In this document: positions 34,306 through 42,570 of the stretch, piece by piece | Numbering within the stretch: position 1 is the first letter of the stretch | Layout of the letters: each line of letters starts with the position of its first letter | Source: Rhodococcus sp. IEGM 1381 | GTDB lineage: Bacteria > Actinomycetota > Actinomycetes > Mycobacteriales > Mycobacteriaceae | NCBI RefSeq assembly: GCF_030056795.1 | Contig: NZ_JASHKQ010000023.1 | Span: 1 to 51,330 of the forward strand | Length of the DNA: 51,330 nt | Direction of reading: 5' to 3' | The notes under the pieces: model-generated | Database searches by the model: none | What the model saw: only the letters and a program-made list of their open reading frames with translations | What the model was told of the DNA's origin: nothing | Position numbers and translations under genes: made by a program

Positions 34306-34371
34306 GTGCCGATGCCCGGTTTTTCGAATGCGATGCACTGAAACAATCCGGGTCAAGGCAGTATTGGGCGC

Positions 34372-34824
34372 ATGATCTCGAAGGCCGCATCCAATACTGT
34401 CGCCCTGGTGTCCTGGGCGACTGTCGCAGTACTGGTGTTCGACGGCTTTCTCTCCGGAATTCTGTCGGTCTTCTTTCTGCCGACATACCTCGGTTCGGTG
34501 CAATTCCCCATCAGCGCTCTACTCGGCGGCATCGCCAACGTCGCGCTGATCCTGGCCGCACGTAAGGTTGCCGAGCGGTCGATCTGGGTGGCGTCACCCC
34601 TGATCGGTTGGTTCGTCGCGGTGGTGTTGTGCATGCTGGGCGGTCCGGGAAACGATGTTCTGCTGCTCGCCGATTGGCGCACGATGCTGCTCATCATTGC
34701 AGGGGCGGGCCCGGCCGGTGTTCTGCTGTTCATGTTCCGGATGAAGGCGATCACAGCAAGCGTGCATGCCGACCCGCATCCCGAAGCACATCCTCGATCA
34801 TCGTCGGCGTCAACAGTCCGGTGA
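34372..34824 (+). CDS. Four-helix membrane protein, Rv1171-like by position
   Basis: 150 aa. Hydrophobic segments: TVALVSWATVAVLVFDGFLSGIL, VQFPISALLGGIANVALILA, WVASPLIGWFVAVVLCMLGG and MLLIIAGAGPAGVLLFMF. The position between mshB and fbiC and the size match M. tuberculosis Rv1171 (a 146-aa conserved membrane protein), of unknown function. The His/Pro/Ser-rich tail overlaps the end of the convergent udgB gene by 74 bp. Confidence 0.7.
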   Translation: MISKAASNTVALVSWATVAVLVFDGFLSGILSVFFLPTYLGSVQFPISALLGGIANVALILAARKVAERSIWVASPLIGWFVAVVLCMLGGPGNDVLLLADWRTMLLIIAGAGPAGVLLFMFRMKAITASVHADPHPEAHPRSSSASTVR

Positions 34825-35446
34825 AGGTGTTTCGCTGGCTGACGTGGTAGCTGGCGAACAAAGTGATCGATCCCAGCTCGAGTCGAACTCCATGGCCGAA
34901 CTTCGGTGCAGGCCTGGGTATTTCCCATCCGTTGGCGGCCAGTATCGGAAGCAGGGACTGCCAGCCGAAGGCACCGAGAACGAGCACCGATCGCAACGTC
35001 GGACGCAGCAACCGCAATTCGTCGTCCAACCACGGTTTGCACCTGTCTCGTTCGGCCGGAGTCGGCTTGTTCTGCGGCGGTGCGCAATGCACCGGGGCCG
35101 TGATGCGAACTCCATTGAGCGTCAGCCCGTCGCCGATCTGTGTCGCGGTGGGTTGGCTCGCCAGCCCGACGGCATGCATGGCTCGGTACAGCACGTCACC
35201 ACTGCGATCGCCGGTGAACATTCGGCCGGTGCGGTTCGCGCCGTGCGCTGCCGGAGCAAGCCCCACTATCAGCATCGCCGCGTCGGCCGGTCCGAATCCG
35301 GGAACTGCCTTGCCCCAATAGGTTTCGTCCGAGAATGCCGCACGCTTCTCGGCGGCGACCTGCTCGCGCCACCGCACCAGGCGCGGGCAGGCGCGACATT
35401 CCGATACCGCGATGTCGAGTTGCTCGATGCTCTGCGGCCGCGTCAT
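34751..35446 (-). CDS. udgB: Type-5 uracil-DNA glycosylase (UdgB)
   Basis: 231 aa. Removes uracil and other deaminated bases from DNA. The family-5 motif GLAPAAHGANRTGRMFTGD is at about residues 62-80, with TAPVHCAPPQNKPTP and FASYHVSQRNTFTGLLT as the later active-site and DNA-binding segments. Cys in SECRACPRL and in the CAPP segment are the usual ligands of the [4Fe-4S] cluster, together with Cys further on. The gene is 1 bp from the PH-domain gene and likely cotranscribed with it. It overlaps the convergent Rv1171-like gene by 74 bp. Confidence 0.9.
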   Translation of the reverse strand: MTRPQSIEQLDIAVSECRACPRLVRWREQVAAEKRAAFSDETYWGKAVPGFGPADAAMLIVGLAPAAHGANRTGRMFTGDRSGDVLYRAMHAVGLASQPTATQIGDGLTLNGVRITAPVHCAPPQNKPTPAERDRCKPWLDDELRLLRPTLRSVLVLGAFGWQSLLPILAANGWEIPRPAPKFGHGVRLELGSITLFASYHVSQRNTFTGLLTPTMIEDVLRDAGRHARLL

Positions 35447-35447
35447 G

Positions 35448-36962
35448 TCAGGTCCGTTGCAGCCAGACGTCCCCGGCTCCCGGGGTGACGGCGTCGATCA
35501 TCGCCCACGCGTTCTCGATGGGGATGTCGATCACCTCGTAATGTCCGACGCCTGCCGGAGTTGCGGCGACGATGGTGGCTACCCCGGCGCGACGCTGAAA
35601 GAACGTTTGCCGCACCGTCCATCCGATGATGCCCGCGGCTTCGAGGCTGTGCCGAGTTCGGTCCAGCGAGCCGTGCTGGGTGATGAGCCAACCGGGTAAC
35701 ACCGCGTGGCCCAGGCCCCGGTAGCGATCGTGAGCCAGGCCGAAAGCAGCGACGAACAACACCGCGATCGCTATCCACGCGAGGATCGGAATCGGCGCGC
35801 CGAGATACTGTGCCACTGCCAGGACGGCCGCGATCACCGGCAGCGGCAGCACTGCCCGGGTGTAGCGGCGTCGCCGCGCTGCGGGTCCGTGCTGCAGCAG
35901 CGGCCGGTCTGCGCCGCCGTGCAGACCGGCGTCGCCGAGCACCGTGGTCATCATGCGTAGCGCCTCGGCCTGCGGGGCCTGGGGGAGCAGCAGGGACGAT
36001 TCCTTCTTCTCGGCGCTGACGCCGGTCATGATGGCGTCCAGGCGGGCACCGCTGACCGCGCGGAGTAGCAGCGGTTGGGACAGGGAGGTGCCGCGCAGCC
36101 GCTTGCGGTCGAGTGTCGACTGCCGGGTCCGTAGCAGCCCGTGGCTGACGTCCAGGGTGCGACCCTGGTCGGTGACAGTGAGATTGGCGTAGGTCAACAG
36201 GTAGCGGACACACGCGAAGATGCTCGACACAACGAGTAGTGCGACCAGGGCCACCACGACGAACACGGCGATTCCGAATTGCTCGGCGGAGTCTATGCTG
36301 TTCGAGACCACCGACGACTCGGCCAGCGTCTGCCCCAGTCCGTACTGAAACAGCACGCCGACGGCAGCAGCGATGGTGACGATGCCGGTGATCGAGAACG
36401 GGGCGAATCGCACCCACGAGAACTGCCAGTGCGCAATCTCCACTTCGGGATTCGGTGCCGCGGTGGGCATACCGTCGGCTGCCGGAATCTGTCCCGACAC
36501 TCGCTGCAGCAGATCGACGCGCAGCGCGGGGACCAGTGAGGTGTCGAGCGCGTTGAGCTCGAAGGCCTCGCCCTTGCCCGCCTGCTGGCCGGTGCCGATC
36601 CGCAGGATCGACAATCCGAGCACCCGGTGCAGCACGTTCGCTTCCACGTCGACCGAGCGAATCCTGTTGCGCGGGATGGACAGGACTTTTTTCTGCAACA
36701 CCCCGGTGCGCAATTGCACGTGCACCGGACCGATTCGGTAACTGGTGGTGAACCATCGCAGAATTGCGAACACCACGACGACCGCGAGGATGCCGAGACT
36801 CCAGTAGTGATTACCGCTCTGGCTGCCGACGAAGAACGAGATCAACACCACCGGCAGGATCTTGATGCCCTCGTTCACCGGATGCACCAACAACATTCGC
36901 TTGTCCAGGCGCAGCCACGGCTGCTCTTCCTCGACGGCGAGCAGTTCGGTCTGATCGGTCAT
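35448..36962 (-). CDS. PH-domain membrane protein, YdbT type
   Basis: 504 aa with at least five hydrophobic helices and repeated bacterial PH (bPH2) domains. The domains start at RIGPVHVQLRTGVLQKKVLSIPRNRIRSVDVEANVLHRVLGL and at NLTVTDQGRTLDVSHGLLRTRQSTLDRKRLRGTSL, with a third partial copy near the C-terminus (AVLPGWLITQHGSLDRTRHSL). The order matches B. subtilis YdbT, a partner of YdbS. The ATG overlaps the stop of the upstream gene (ATGA). The function is a membrane-associated stress role in Bacillus, not shown here. A 1-bp gap links it to udgB. Confidence 0.85.
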   Translation of the reverse strand: MTDQTELLAVEEEQPWLRLDKRMLLVHPVNEGIKILPVVLISFFVGSQSGNHYWSLGILAVVVVFAILRWFTTSYRIGPVHVQLRTGVLQKKVLSIPRNRIRSVDVEANVLHRVLGLSILRIGTGQQAGKGEAFELNALDTSLVPALRVDLLQRVSGQIPAADGMPTAAPNPEVEIAHWQFSWVRFAPFSITGIVTIAAAVGVLFQYGLGQTLAESSVVSNSIDSAEQFGIAVFVVVALVALLVVSSIFACVRYLLTYANLTVTDQGRTLDVSHGLLRTRQSTLDRKRLRGTSLSQPLLLRAVSGARLDAIMTGVSAEKKESSLLLPQAPQAEALRMMTTVLGDAGLHGGADRPLLQHGPAARRRRYTRAVLPLPVIAAVLAVAQYLGAPIPILAWIAIAVLFVAAFGLAHDRYRGLGHAVLPGWLITQHGSLDRTRHSLEAAGIIGWTVRQTFFQRRAGVATIVAATPAGVGHYEVIDIPIENAWAMIDAVTPGAGDVWLQRT

Positions 36963-37438
36963 GTCGCGTCTCCGACGGTCCGGCCTGCGATGTCGGTCAG
37001 GCGGGCGACAGTCTTGTCTGCGACGTCTCGATCGAGTGCCGTGATCTTTACCGCGCCCGCCGATGACGCCGTGGTGACGGTGACGGTGGCCAAACCGAGT
37101 AGACGATCGAGTGGGCCACGTTCGGTGTCGACGGTCTGTACTCGCGAGATCGGTGCGATGCGGCGCTCCTGGCTGAGCCAGCCGGTGCGGGTGTAGACGG
37201 CGGTGTCGCTGATCTCCCACCGATGTACGCGATAACGCCACTGCGGCACGATTGCGATGTGCAGGGCCGCCAACACGATCGATGCGACGAGGACAACGAC
37301 ATGCGGCCACGAGGTCCACGTCGAGTCGACGATCGCCCAGACGATCTGGGCGATGAAGACCGGTAGCCACAGCAGACCGGCGCTCAGGGCCCAGAGAAGA
37401 CGTGCACGTGGAGACGGCTGCCACTGGGGGTCGGTCAT
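36959..37438 (-). CDS. PH-domain membrane protein, YdbS type
   Basis: 159 aa. Two hydrophobic helices (LLWALSAGLLWLPVFIAQIV and VVVLVASIVLAALHIAIV) precede one bPH2 domain: RVHRWEISDTAVYTRTGWLSQERRIAPISRVQTVDTERGPLDRLLGL, with the R-I-x-x-V-D pattern of these domains. It is the first gene of the YdbS-YdbT-udgB operon. The ATG at 37438 (MTDPQWQP) is the most likely start; the frame is open to 37552. It is divergent from fbiC across a hairpin-rich 123-bp gap. Confidence 0.85.
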   Translation of the reverse strand: MTDPQWQPSPRARLLWALSAGLLWLPVFIAQIVWAIVDSTWTSWPHVVVLVASIVLAALHIAIVPQWRYRVHRWEISDTAVYTRTGWLSQERRIAPISRVQTVDTERGPLDRLLGLATVTVTTASSAGAVKITALDRDVADKTVARLTDIAGRTVGDAT

Positions 37439-37478
37439 CGTTGTCACGGGTACAAACCTAGAGGTGTCCTTTGGTATC

Positions 37479-37513
37479 CACCACCCCTCGTCGGAGAGGG
37501 GTGGTGCACCACC
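37479..37513. promoter_or_regulatory. Two mutually exclusive hairpins in the PH-operon/fbiC divergent region
   Basis: CACCACCCCTC (37479-37489) pairs with GAGGGGTGGTG (37496-37506), an 11-bp stem with a 6-nt loop. The same GGTGGTG is also half of the palindrome GGTGGTGCACCACC (37500-37513), so the central arm can pair either way. Function could be operator or 5' leader structure. Confidence 0.55.
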
Positions 37514-37561
37514 GAGGCCCTGCAGTGGCACGGGCGTACCGGGAAGGCGCATGATCGACGG

Positions 37562-40102
37562 GTGACTTCTCTACCGGATTCCGTACCAGCCCCCTCTGCG
37601 ATGCGACGAGTGTTGCGCCGTGCCCGCGATGGAGTGTCTCTCAACGTCGATGAAGCCACGGTGCTGCTACACGCTCGCGGTGACGATCTGACCGACCTGA
37701 TGACGTCGGCGTCCCGGGTACGCGATGCCGGGCTCGAATCCTCCGGCCGGCCGAAGACGGTCTCCTACTCCCGCAAGGTATTCGTACCCATCACGCGGTT
37801 GTGCCGAGACAAGTGCCACTACTGCACGTTCGTCACGGTGCCGGGCAAGCTGAATGCGGCCGGTCACGGGATGTTCATGGATCCCGACGAGATCATCGAC
37901 GTCGCTCGCAAGGGTGCCGCGCTCGGGTGCAAGGAAGCGTTGTTCACTCTCGGCGACCGGCCGGAGGAGCGTTGGCCCGAGGCCAAAGAGTGGCTCGATT
38001 CCCGCGGCTACGATTCGACCTTGGATTACGTGCGCGCCATGTCGATCCGGGTACTCGAGGAGACCGGCTTGCTGCCGCACCTCAACCCGGGAGTGATGTC
38101 GTGGCAAGAACTTTCGCGACTCAAGCCGGTCGCCCCGTCGATGGGGATGATGCTCGAGACCACCTCGCGTCGGTTGTTCGAGGAGAAGGGGCAGGCGCAC
38201 TACGGCAGCCCCGACAAGGATCCCGAGGTTCGGCTGCGCACGCTGACCGACGCGGGCCGGCTCAATATCCCGTTCACGACCGGCATTCTGGTGGGCATCG
38301 GCGAGACGCTGCGCGACCGCGCCGAGTCGATCATGGCAATTCGCAAGGTGCACAAGTCTTTCGGGCACGTGCAGGAAATCATCGTGCAGAACTTCCTGGC
38401 CAAGTCCGATACCGCGATGCGGTCGGTGCCCGACGCCGGTCTCGAAGAATTCCTGGCGACCATCGCCGTGACGCGCATGGTGCTCGGCCCGTCGATGCGG
38501 ATTCAGGCTCCGCCGAATCTGGTCGCCCCGGAGGAGACTGCCGCGTTGCTGGGCGCAGGCGTCGACGATTGGGGCGGGGTCTCGCCGCTGACTCCCGATC
38601 ACGTCAATCCCGAGCGGCCGTGGCCGAACCTCGACACTCTCGCCGAACTGTCGTCGGCTGCCGGATACCGGTTGGTCGAGCGCACTGCCGCGCAGCCGCA
38701 GTACGTTCTCGCCGGTGCGCCGTGGATCGATCCGCGGATCTCGGCGCACGTGCGGGCAGTGGCCGATCCGGAGACCGGGATGGCACGCGAGGGCGTGAAT
38801 CCGACGGGTCTGCCGTGGCAGGAGCCGGACGAGGAGTGGGAGTCCTCGGGTCGGGTGGATCTGAACACCGAGATCGACACCCAGGGCCGTAACACGGAGA
38901 CTCGGTCGGATCTGGCGAATGCGTTCGGCGACTGGGAATCGATCCGCGAGCAGGTCCGCGATCTCGCAGGCCTCGAGCGGGTGGATCGGGACCTGGTGTC
39001 GGCGTTGACGGCAGCGGAGAAGGACCCGGCCGGGTTGTCCGACGAGCAGTACCTCGCGTTGGCGACGGCCGAGGGCCCGGGCATGGATGCCGTCGCTGCG
39101 CTCGCCGACGATATGCGCAAGCAGGTCAACGGAGACACCGTCACATACGTGGTGAACCGGAACATCAACTTCACCAACATCTGCTACACCGGTTGCCGAT
39201 TCTGTGCGTTCGCGCAGCGCAAGGGCGATGCCGATGCGTTCACCCTGTCTACCACCGAGGTAGCCGATCGCGCGTGGGAAGCGCATGTCGTCGGAGCCAC
39301 CGAGGTGTGCATGCAGGGCGGGATCGACCCCGAACTGCCGGTGACGGGATACGCCGATCTGGTGCGGGCGGTCAAGGCCAAGGTGCCGTCGATGCACGTG
39401 CATGCGTTCTCGCCGATGGAGATCGTCAACGGGGCATCGCGCGGAGGCCAGTCGATCCGCGAGTGGCTCACGGACCTGCGGGAAGCCGGGTTGGATTCGA
39501 TCCCGGGTACTGCCGCGGAGATCCTCGACGACGAGGTCCGGTGGGTGCTGACCAAGGGCAAGCTGCCTGCCGCCGAGTGGATCGAAGTGATCACCACGGC
39601 GCACGAGGTGGGGCTGCGGTCGAGCTCGACGATGATGTACGGGCACGTCGACAATCCCTCGCATTGGGTCGGGCACCTGAACGTGCTCAAGAAGATCCAG
39701 GACAAGACCGGTGGTTTTACCGAGTTCGTGCCGCTGCCGTTCGTGCACCAGTCCTCGCCGTTGTATCTGGCCGGTGCGTCGCGGCCCGGTCCGACCAACC
39801 GGGACAACCGCGCGGTGCATGCTCTGGCACGGATCATGCTGCACGGTCGTATCGACAACATTCAGACGTCATGGGTGAAATTGGGAATCACGGGTACACA
39901 GGCGATGCTGAACGGAGGCGCGAACGATCTGGGCGGGACCCTGATGGAGGAGACGATCTCGCGGATGGCGGGTTCGCAGAACGGTTCGGAAAAGACCGTC
40001 GCGGAGCTGCACGAGATCGCCGAGGGCATCGGACGACCGGTTCGTCAGCGCACCACCACGTACGGCCCGGCACCGGCGGTGTCGGTCGCCGGCCTGATCT
40101 GA
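37562..40102 (+). CDS. fbiC: FO synthase, FbiC (fused CofG-CofH radical SAM enzyme)
   Basis: 846 aa. Makes 7,8-didemethyl-8-hydroxy-5-deazariboflavin, the F420 chromophore. The N-terminal CofG half has a radical SAM CRDKCHYC motif (Cys81, 85, 88) and the C-terminal CofH half has CYTGCRFC (Cys541, 545, 548). Other family segments include KVFVPITRLC and TCTGGIDPELP-like CMQGGIDPELPVTGY. GTG start; no clear ribosome site is visible. The organism therefore makes F420. The position downstream of the mshB region matches Rv1173. Confidence 0.97.
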   Translation: MTSLPDSVPAPSAMRRVLRRARDGVSLNVDEATVLLHARGDDLTDLMTSASRVRDAGLESSGRPKTVSYSRKVFVPITRLCRDKCHYCTFVTVPGKLNAAGHGMFMDPDEIIDVARKGAALGCKEALFTLGDRPEERWPEAKEWLDSRGYDSTLDYVRAMSIRVLEETGLLPHLNPGVMSWQELSRLKPVAPSMGMMLETTSRRLFEEKGQAHYGSPDKDPEVRLRTLTDAGRLNIPFTTGILVGIGETLRDRAESIMAIRKVHKSFGHVQEIIVQNFLAKSDTAMRSVPDAGLEEFLATIAVTRMVLGPSMRIQAPPNLVAPEETAALLGAGVDDWGGVSPLTPDHVNPERPWPNLDTLAELSSAAGYRLVERTAAQPQYVLAGAPWIDPRISAHVRAVADPETGMAREGVNPTGLPWQEPDEEWESSGRVDLNTEIDTQGRNTETRSDLANAFGDWESIREQVRDLAGLERVDRDLVSALTAAEKDPAGLSDEQYLALATAEGPGMDAVAALADDMRKQVNGDTVTYVVNRNINFTNICYTGCRFCAFAQRKGDADAFTLSTTEVADRAWEAHVVGATEVCMQGGIDPELPVTGYADLVRAVKAKVPSMHVHAFSPMEIVNGASRGGQSIREWLTDLREAGLDSIPGTAAEILDDEVRWVLTKGKLPAAEWIEVITTAHEVGLRSSSTMMYGHVDNPSHWVGHLNVLKKIQDKTGGFTEFVPLPFVHQSSPLYLAGASRPGPTNRDNRAVHALARIMLHGRIDNIQTSWVKLGITGTQAMLNGGANDLGGTLMEETISRMAGSQNGSEKTVAELHEIAEGIGRPVRQRTTTYGPAPAVSVAGLI

Positions 40103-40140
40103 CCCTGGGTCCTGAATTCCTGAAATGGAGCTTGTCTGAC

Positions 40141-40899
40141 ATGGACGACCGTCGAGTCGCCGCGGTGCTGAGCAGTGCCGTCGCCATCATTCATCCCGTG
40201 CTCGACATCCTTGCCACACGCGACCCGATCGGGCTCAAGGGCCGAACGTTCCGCAAGTCCTCCGAGGACGATTCGACCCTCGACAACGTGCTCGATTTCC
40301 TCGCGAAAGCCTTCGACACCACCGACTTCCCGGGCACCGCAGGCTGGGAGGAGCTCGACAGCAACGCTCGCTCGCAGTGGTGGGTCAACCGGATCGGCGC
40401 GCTCAACACCGTGGCCGTGGCGTTCCCCGGTGTGTTCGGTCTGCTGGTCAACCGTCTGCCGATCCAGGATCTGCTCGGGTTCGCCAACCAGGCCATGGTG
40501 CTCGTGGCCGTGGCCCGCGAATCGGGTGTGACCGACCGCGAGACGCATGTGGCGCTGCTCGGATCGGTGCTGTGCAAGCGCGATCTGACCTCGCTCGCCG
40601 ACAGCGTTCCGGCGAAGAAGGAAGAGTCGCCGAAATCCGGTCCTTTCGCGCTGCTGCGCGGAATGTGGCAGATCGCGAACGTGCTGCGCGACGTCGTCGG
40701 CGAATTGGACAAGCGTCCGCACCCCCGCGGCATCTACCGCGTGCTCGGTGCCATCCCGGTCGTCGGTGGTGTCGCCGGATATCTCGGTGAGCGCGGCGCT
40801 CTCTCGCGGGCCGCCAAGCAGGGACGCAAGTGGCTCGCCGCCCACAAGAAGGCCTCCGCCCTCGGTGCCGACTCGCCCGTGAAGCAACTACGGCGATAG
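40141..40899 (+). CDS. Hypothetical protein downstream of fbiC
   Basis: 252 aa, no recognised family. The ATG at 40141 with GGAG upstream gives MDDRRVAAVLSSAVAIIHP. A hydrophobic region lies at about residues 90-130 (ALNTVAVAFPGVFGLLVNRL), and a Gly-rich segment near the C-terminus reads RVLGAIPVVGGVAGYLGERG, followed by a basic tail. It could be membrane-associated. It starts 38 bp after fbiC, so it may belong to the same transcript, but a link to F420 is only positional. An open frame reaching back to 39193 inside fbiC was discarded. Confidence 0.75.
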   Translation: MDDRRVAAVLSSAVAIIHPVLDILATRDPIGLKGRTFRKSSEDDSTLDNVLDFLAKAFDTTDFPGTAGWEELDSNARSQWWVNRIGALNTVAVAFPGVFGLLVNRLPIQDLLGFANQAMVLVAVARESGVTDRETHVALLGSVLCKRDLTSLADSVPAKKEESPKSGPFALLRGMWQIANVLRDVVGELDKRPHPRGIYRVLGAIPVVGGVAGYLGERGALSRAAKQGRKWLAAHKKASALGADSPVKQLRR

Positions 40900-40931
40900 C
40901 CGACCGGGGCAGGTGAGGCCACCCTGGTCGG
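40900..40931. terminator. Hairpin after the post-fbiC gene
   Basis: CCGACC (40900-40905) pairs with GGTCGG (40926-40931), and an inner GGTG/CACC stem reinforces it. A short TTT follows. It lies directly after the stop of the hypothetical gene. Confidence 0.5.
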
Positions 40932-40968
40932 TTTGCCCCAGGCTCGGACGGCGATACTAGGATGCTCA

Positions 40969-40984
40969 GGGCGCGCGAGCGCCC
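40969..40984 (+). promoter_or_regulatory. 5' leader hairpin of the fdxC-dapC transcript
   Basis: GGGCGC-GCGA-GCGCCC forms a 6-bp stem with a tetraloop, about 12 bases before the strong GGAGGGGAG ribosome site of fdxC. A promoter candidate (TTGCCC at 40933, TACTAG at 40955) lies just upstream. The hairpin may stabilise the mRNA. Confidence 0.35.
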
Positions 40985-41012
40985 ACAATCGATACAGGAG
41001 GGGAGAGCAGCA

Positions 41013-41336
41013 GTGACTTACTCGATTGCAGAACCGTGCGTAGATGTACTGGACAAAGCGTGCATCGAAGAGTGCCCGGTGGATTGCATCTACGAGGGTA
41101 ATCGAATGCTGTACATCCACCCCGACGAATGCGTCGACTGCGGAGCCTGCGAGCCCGTCTGCCCCGTCGAGGCCATTTTCTACGAGGACGACGTTCCCGA
41201 GCAGTGGAGCGCGTACGTCGGTGCCAACGTCGACTTCTTCGACGACCTGGGATCTCCCGGCGGCGCAGCGAAGCTCGGCAAGACCGACTACGACCCGCCG
41301 TTCATCAAGGCTTTGCCTCCCATGGGCGAGAACTGA
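41013..41336 (+). CDS. fdxC: Seven-iron ferredoxin FdxC
   Basis: 107 aa. Cys9, 17, 21, 25, 40, 43, 46 and 50 have the spacing of 7Fe ferredoxins: C9, C17 and C50 would bind the [3Fe-4S] cluster and C21, C40, C43 and C46 the [4Fe-4S] cluster. MTYSIAEPCVDVLDKACIEE at the start is typical of mycobacterial FdxC. A GGAGGGGAG site precedes the GTG at 41013. It delivers electrons to redox enzymes, possibly P450 systems. Matches Rv1177, four bases upstream of dapC. Confidence 0.95.
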   Translation: MTYSIAEPCVDVLDKACIEECPVDCIYEGNRMLYIHPDECVDCGACEPVCPVEAIFYEDDVPEQWSAYVGANVDFFDDLGSPGGAAKLGKTDYDPPFIKALPPMGEN

Positions 41337-41340
41337 CGCC

Positions 41341-42444
41341 TTGGCACGTAGAGCGGTGGCAGCGGCGCTGCCCGATTTTCCCTGGGACTCGTTGACCGCT
41401 GCCAAGGAGAAGGCGTCGGCGCACCCGGACGGCATCGTCAATCTGTCGGTCGGTACGCCGGTGGATCCGGTTGCCGAGGTGATCCGGGTCGCGCTGAATT
41501 CGGTTGCGGCCGAACCCGGGTACCCGACGACCGTCGGCACCGTTGCGCTGCGGGAGGCCGCGGTGGCGGCGCTCGAGCGCCGCTACTCGATCACCGGCGT
41601 CGGGGTCGACGCGGTGTTGCCGGCCATCGGCACCAAGGAAATGATCGCCTGGCTGCCGTCTCTGTTGGGTCTGGGAGCCGACGACCTGGTCGTCATCCCC
41701 GAATTGGCTTATCCCACTTACGAAGTGGGTGCTCTGCTCGCCGGTGCTCGCATTTTGCGTGCCGATGGTCTTGCGCGTCTCGGCCCGGAGCGAGCGTCGT
41801 TGGTCTTCGTCAACTCTCCGTCCAACCCGACGGGAAAGGTGCTCGGTGTCGACCACCTGCGCAAGGTCGTCGACTGGGCCCGCGAGCGCGACGCCATCGT
41901 CGTCTCCGACGAGTGCTATCTGGGTCTGACCTGGGACGCCGACGCCGTGTCGGTACTGGATCCTCGCGTGTGCGACGGTGATCACACCAATCTGCTTGCC
42001 GTGCACTCACTCTCGAAGACCTCGAACCTGGCGAGTTATCGCGCCGGCTTCGTCACCGGCGACGCGTCCCTCGTGGCGGAGTTGCTCGAGGTGCGCAAGC
42101 ACGCGGGGATGATGGTGCCGCTGCCGATCCAGGCCGCCATGACCGCGGCGTTGGCCGACGACGAGCACGAGAACATTCAACGCGAGCGATACCGTGCCCG
42201 GCGAACAGTGCTCAAAGCTGCCGTTGAGGCAGCGGGATTCACCGTCGACCATTCCGAGGCCGGGCTCTACCTCTGGGCCACGCGGGGCGAACCGTGCCGC
42301 GACACCGTCGACTGGCTCGCCGAACGCGGCATCCTCGCCGCCCCGGGAGAGTTCTACGGGCCGAACGGCGGACAGCATGTGCGTATCGCTCTCACGGCCA
42401 CGGACGAGCGCATCGAGGCTGCGGCGGCTCGGCTTCGCGGGTAG
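41341..42444 (+). CDS. dapC: Succinyldiaminopimelate transaminase (DapC)
   Basis: 367 aa PLP enzyme of lysine and peptidoglycan diaminopimelate synthesis. Class I/II aminotransferase motifs: FVNSPSNPTGKVLGVDHL, VVSDECYLGL, and the PLP lysine in VHSLSKTSNLASYRAGF (about Lys226). FYGPNGGQHVRIALTATDER marks the C-terminus. It resembles Rv1178 (DapC) along its whole length. The TTG at 41341 is four bases after the fdxC stop; a GTG at 41356 is an alternative. Translational coupling with fdxC is likely. Other PLP activities cannot be excluded. Confidence 0.9.
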   Translation: MARRAVAAALPDFPWDSLTAAKEKASAHPDGIVNLSVGTPVDPVAEVIRVALNSVAAEPGYPTTVGTVALREAAVAALERRYSITGVGVDAVLPAIGTKEMIAWLPSLLGLGADDLVVIPELAYPTYEVGALLAGARILRADGLARLGPERASLVFVNSPSNPTGKVLGVDHLRKVVDWARERDAIVVSDECYLGLTWDADAVSVLDPRVCDGDHTNLLAVHSLSKTSNLASYRAGFVTGDASLVAELLEVRKHAGMMVPLPIQAAMTAALADDEHENIQRERYRARRTVLKAAVEAAGFTVDHSEAGLYLWATRGEPCRDTVDWLAERGILAAPGEFYGPNGGQHVRIALTATDERIEAAAARLRG

Positions 42445-42464
42445 GCCGGGTTTCTCTAGTGCGC

Positions 42465-42528
42465 TGAGCGTCCACTATTCGGTCCGGCGAACGGGATCCC
42501 GCTTCTCGGAGCACAGAGTGGGCGCTCA
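42465..42528. repeat. 64-bp imperfect symmetric element between dapC and lysE
   Basis: Arms TGAGCGTCCACT (42465-42476) and AGTGGGCGCTCA (42517-42528) match as an inverted repeat with one mismatch. Their centre, 42496.5, coincides with the centre of the inner palindrome CGGGATCCCG (42492-42501). TCCG/CGGA pairs lie between them. It looks like a repetitive extragenic palindrome or cruciform. No U-tract follows. Confidence 0.65.
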
Positions 42529-42570
42529 CGTCAGTTGGACCGAGCTCGAGCTGGGTGTTCTCATATACGC

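Noticed and set aside
37667..39844. 725-codon open frame on the minus strand
   Set aside because: Antisense shadow of fbiC, rich in Arg, His and Gly, without recognisable domains.
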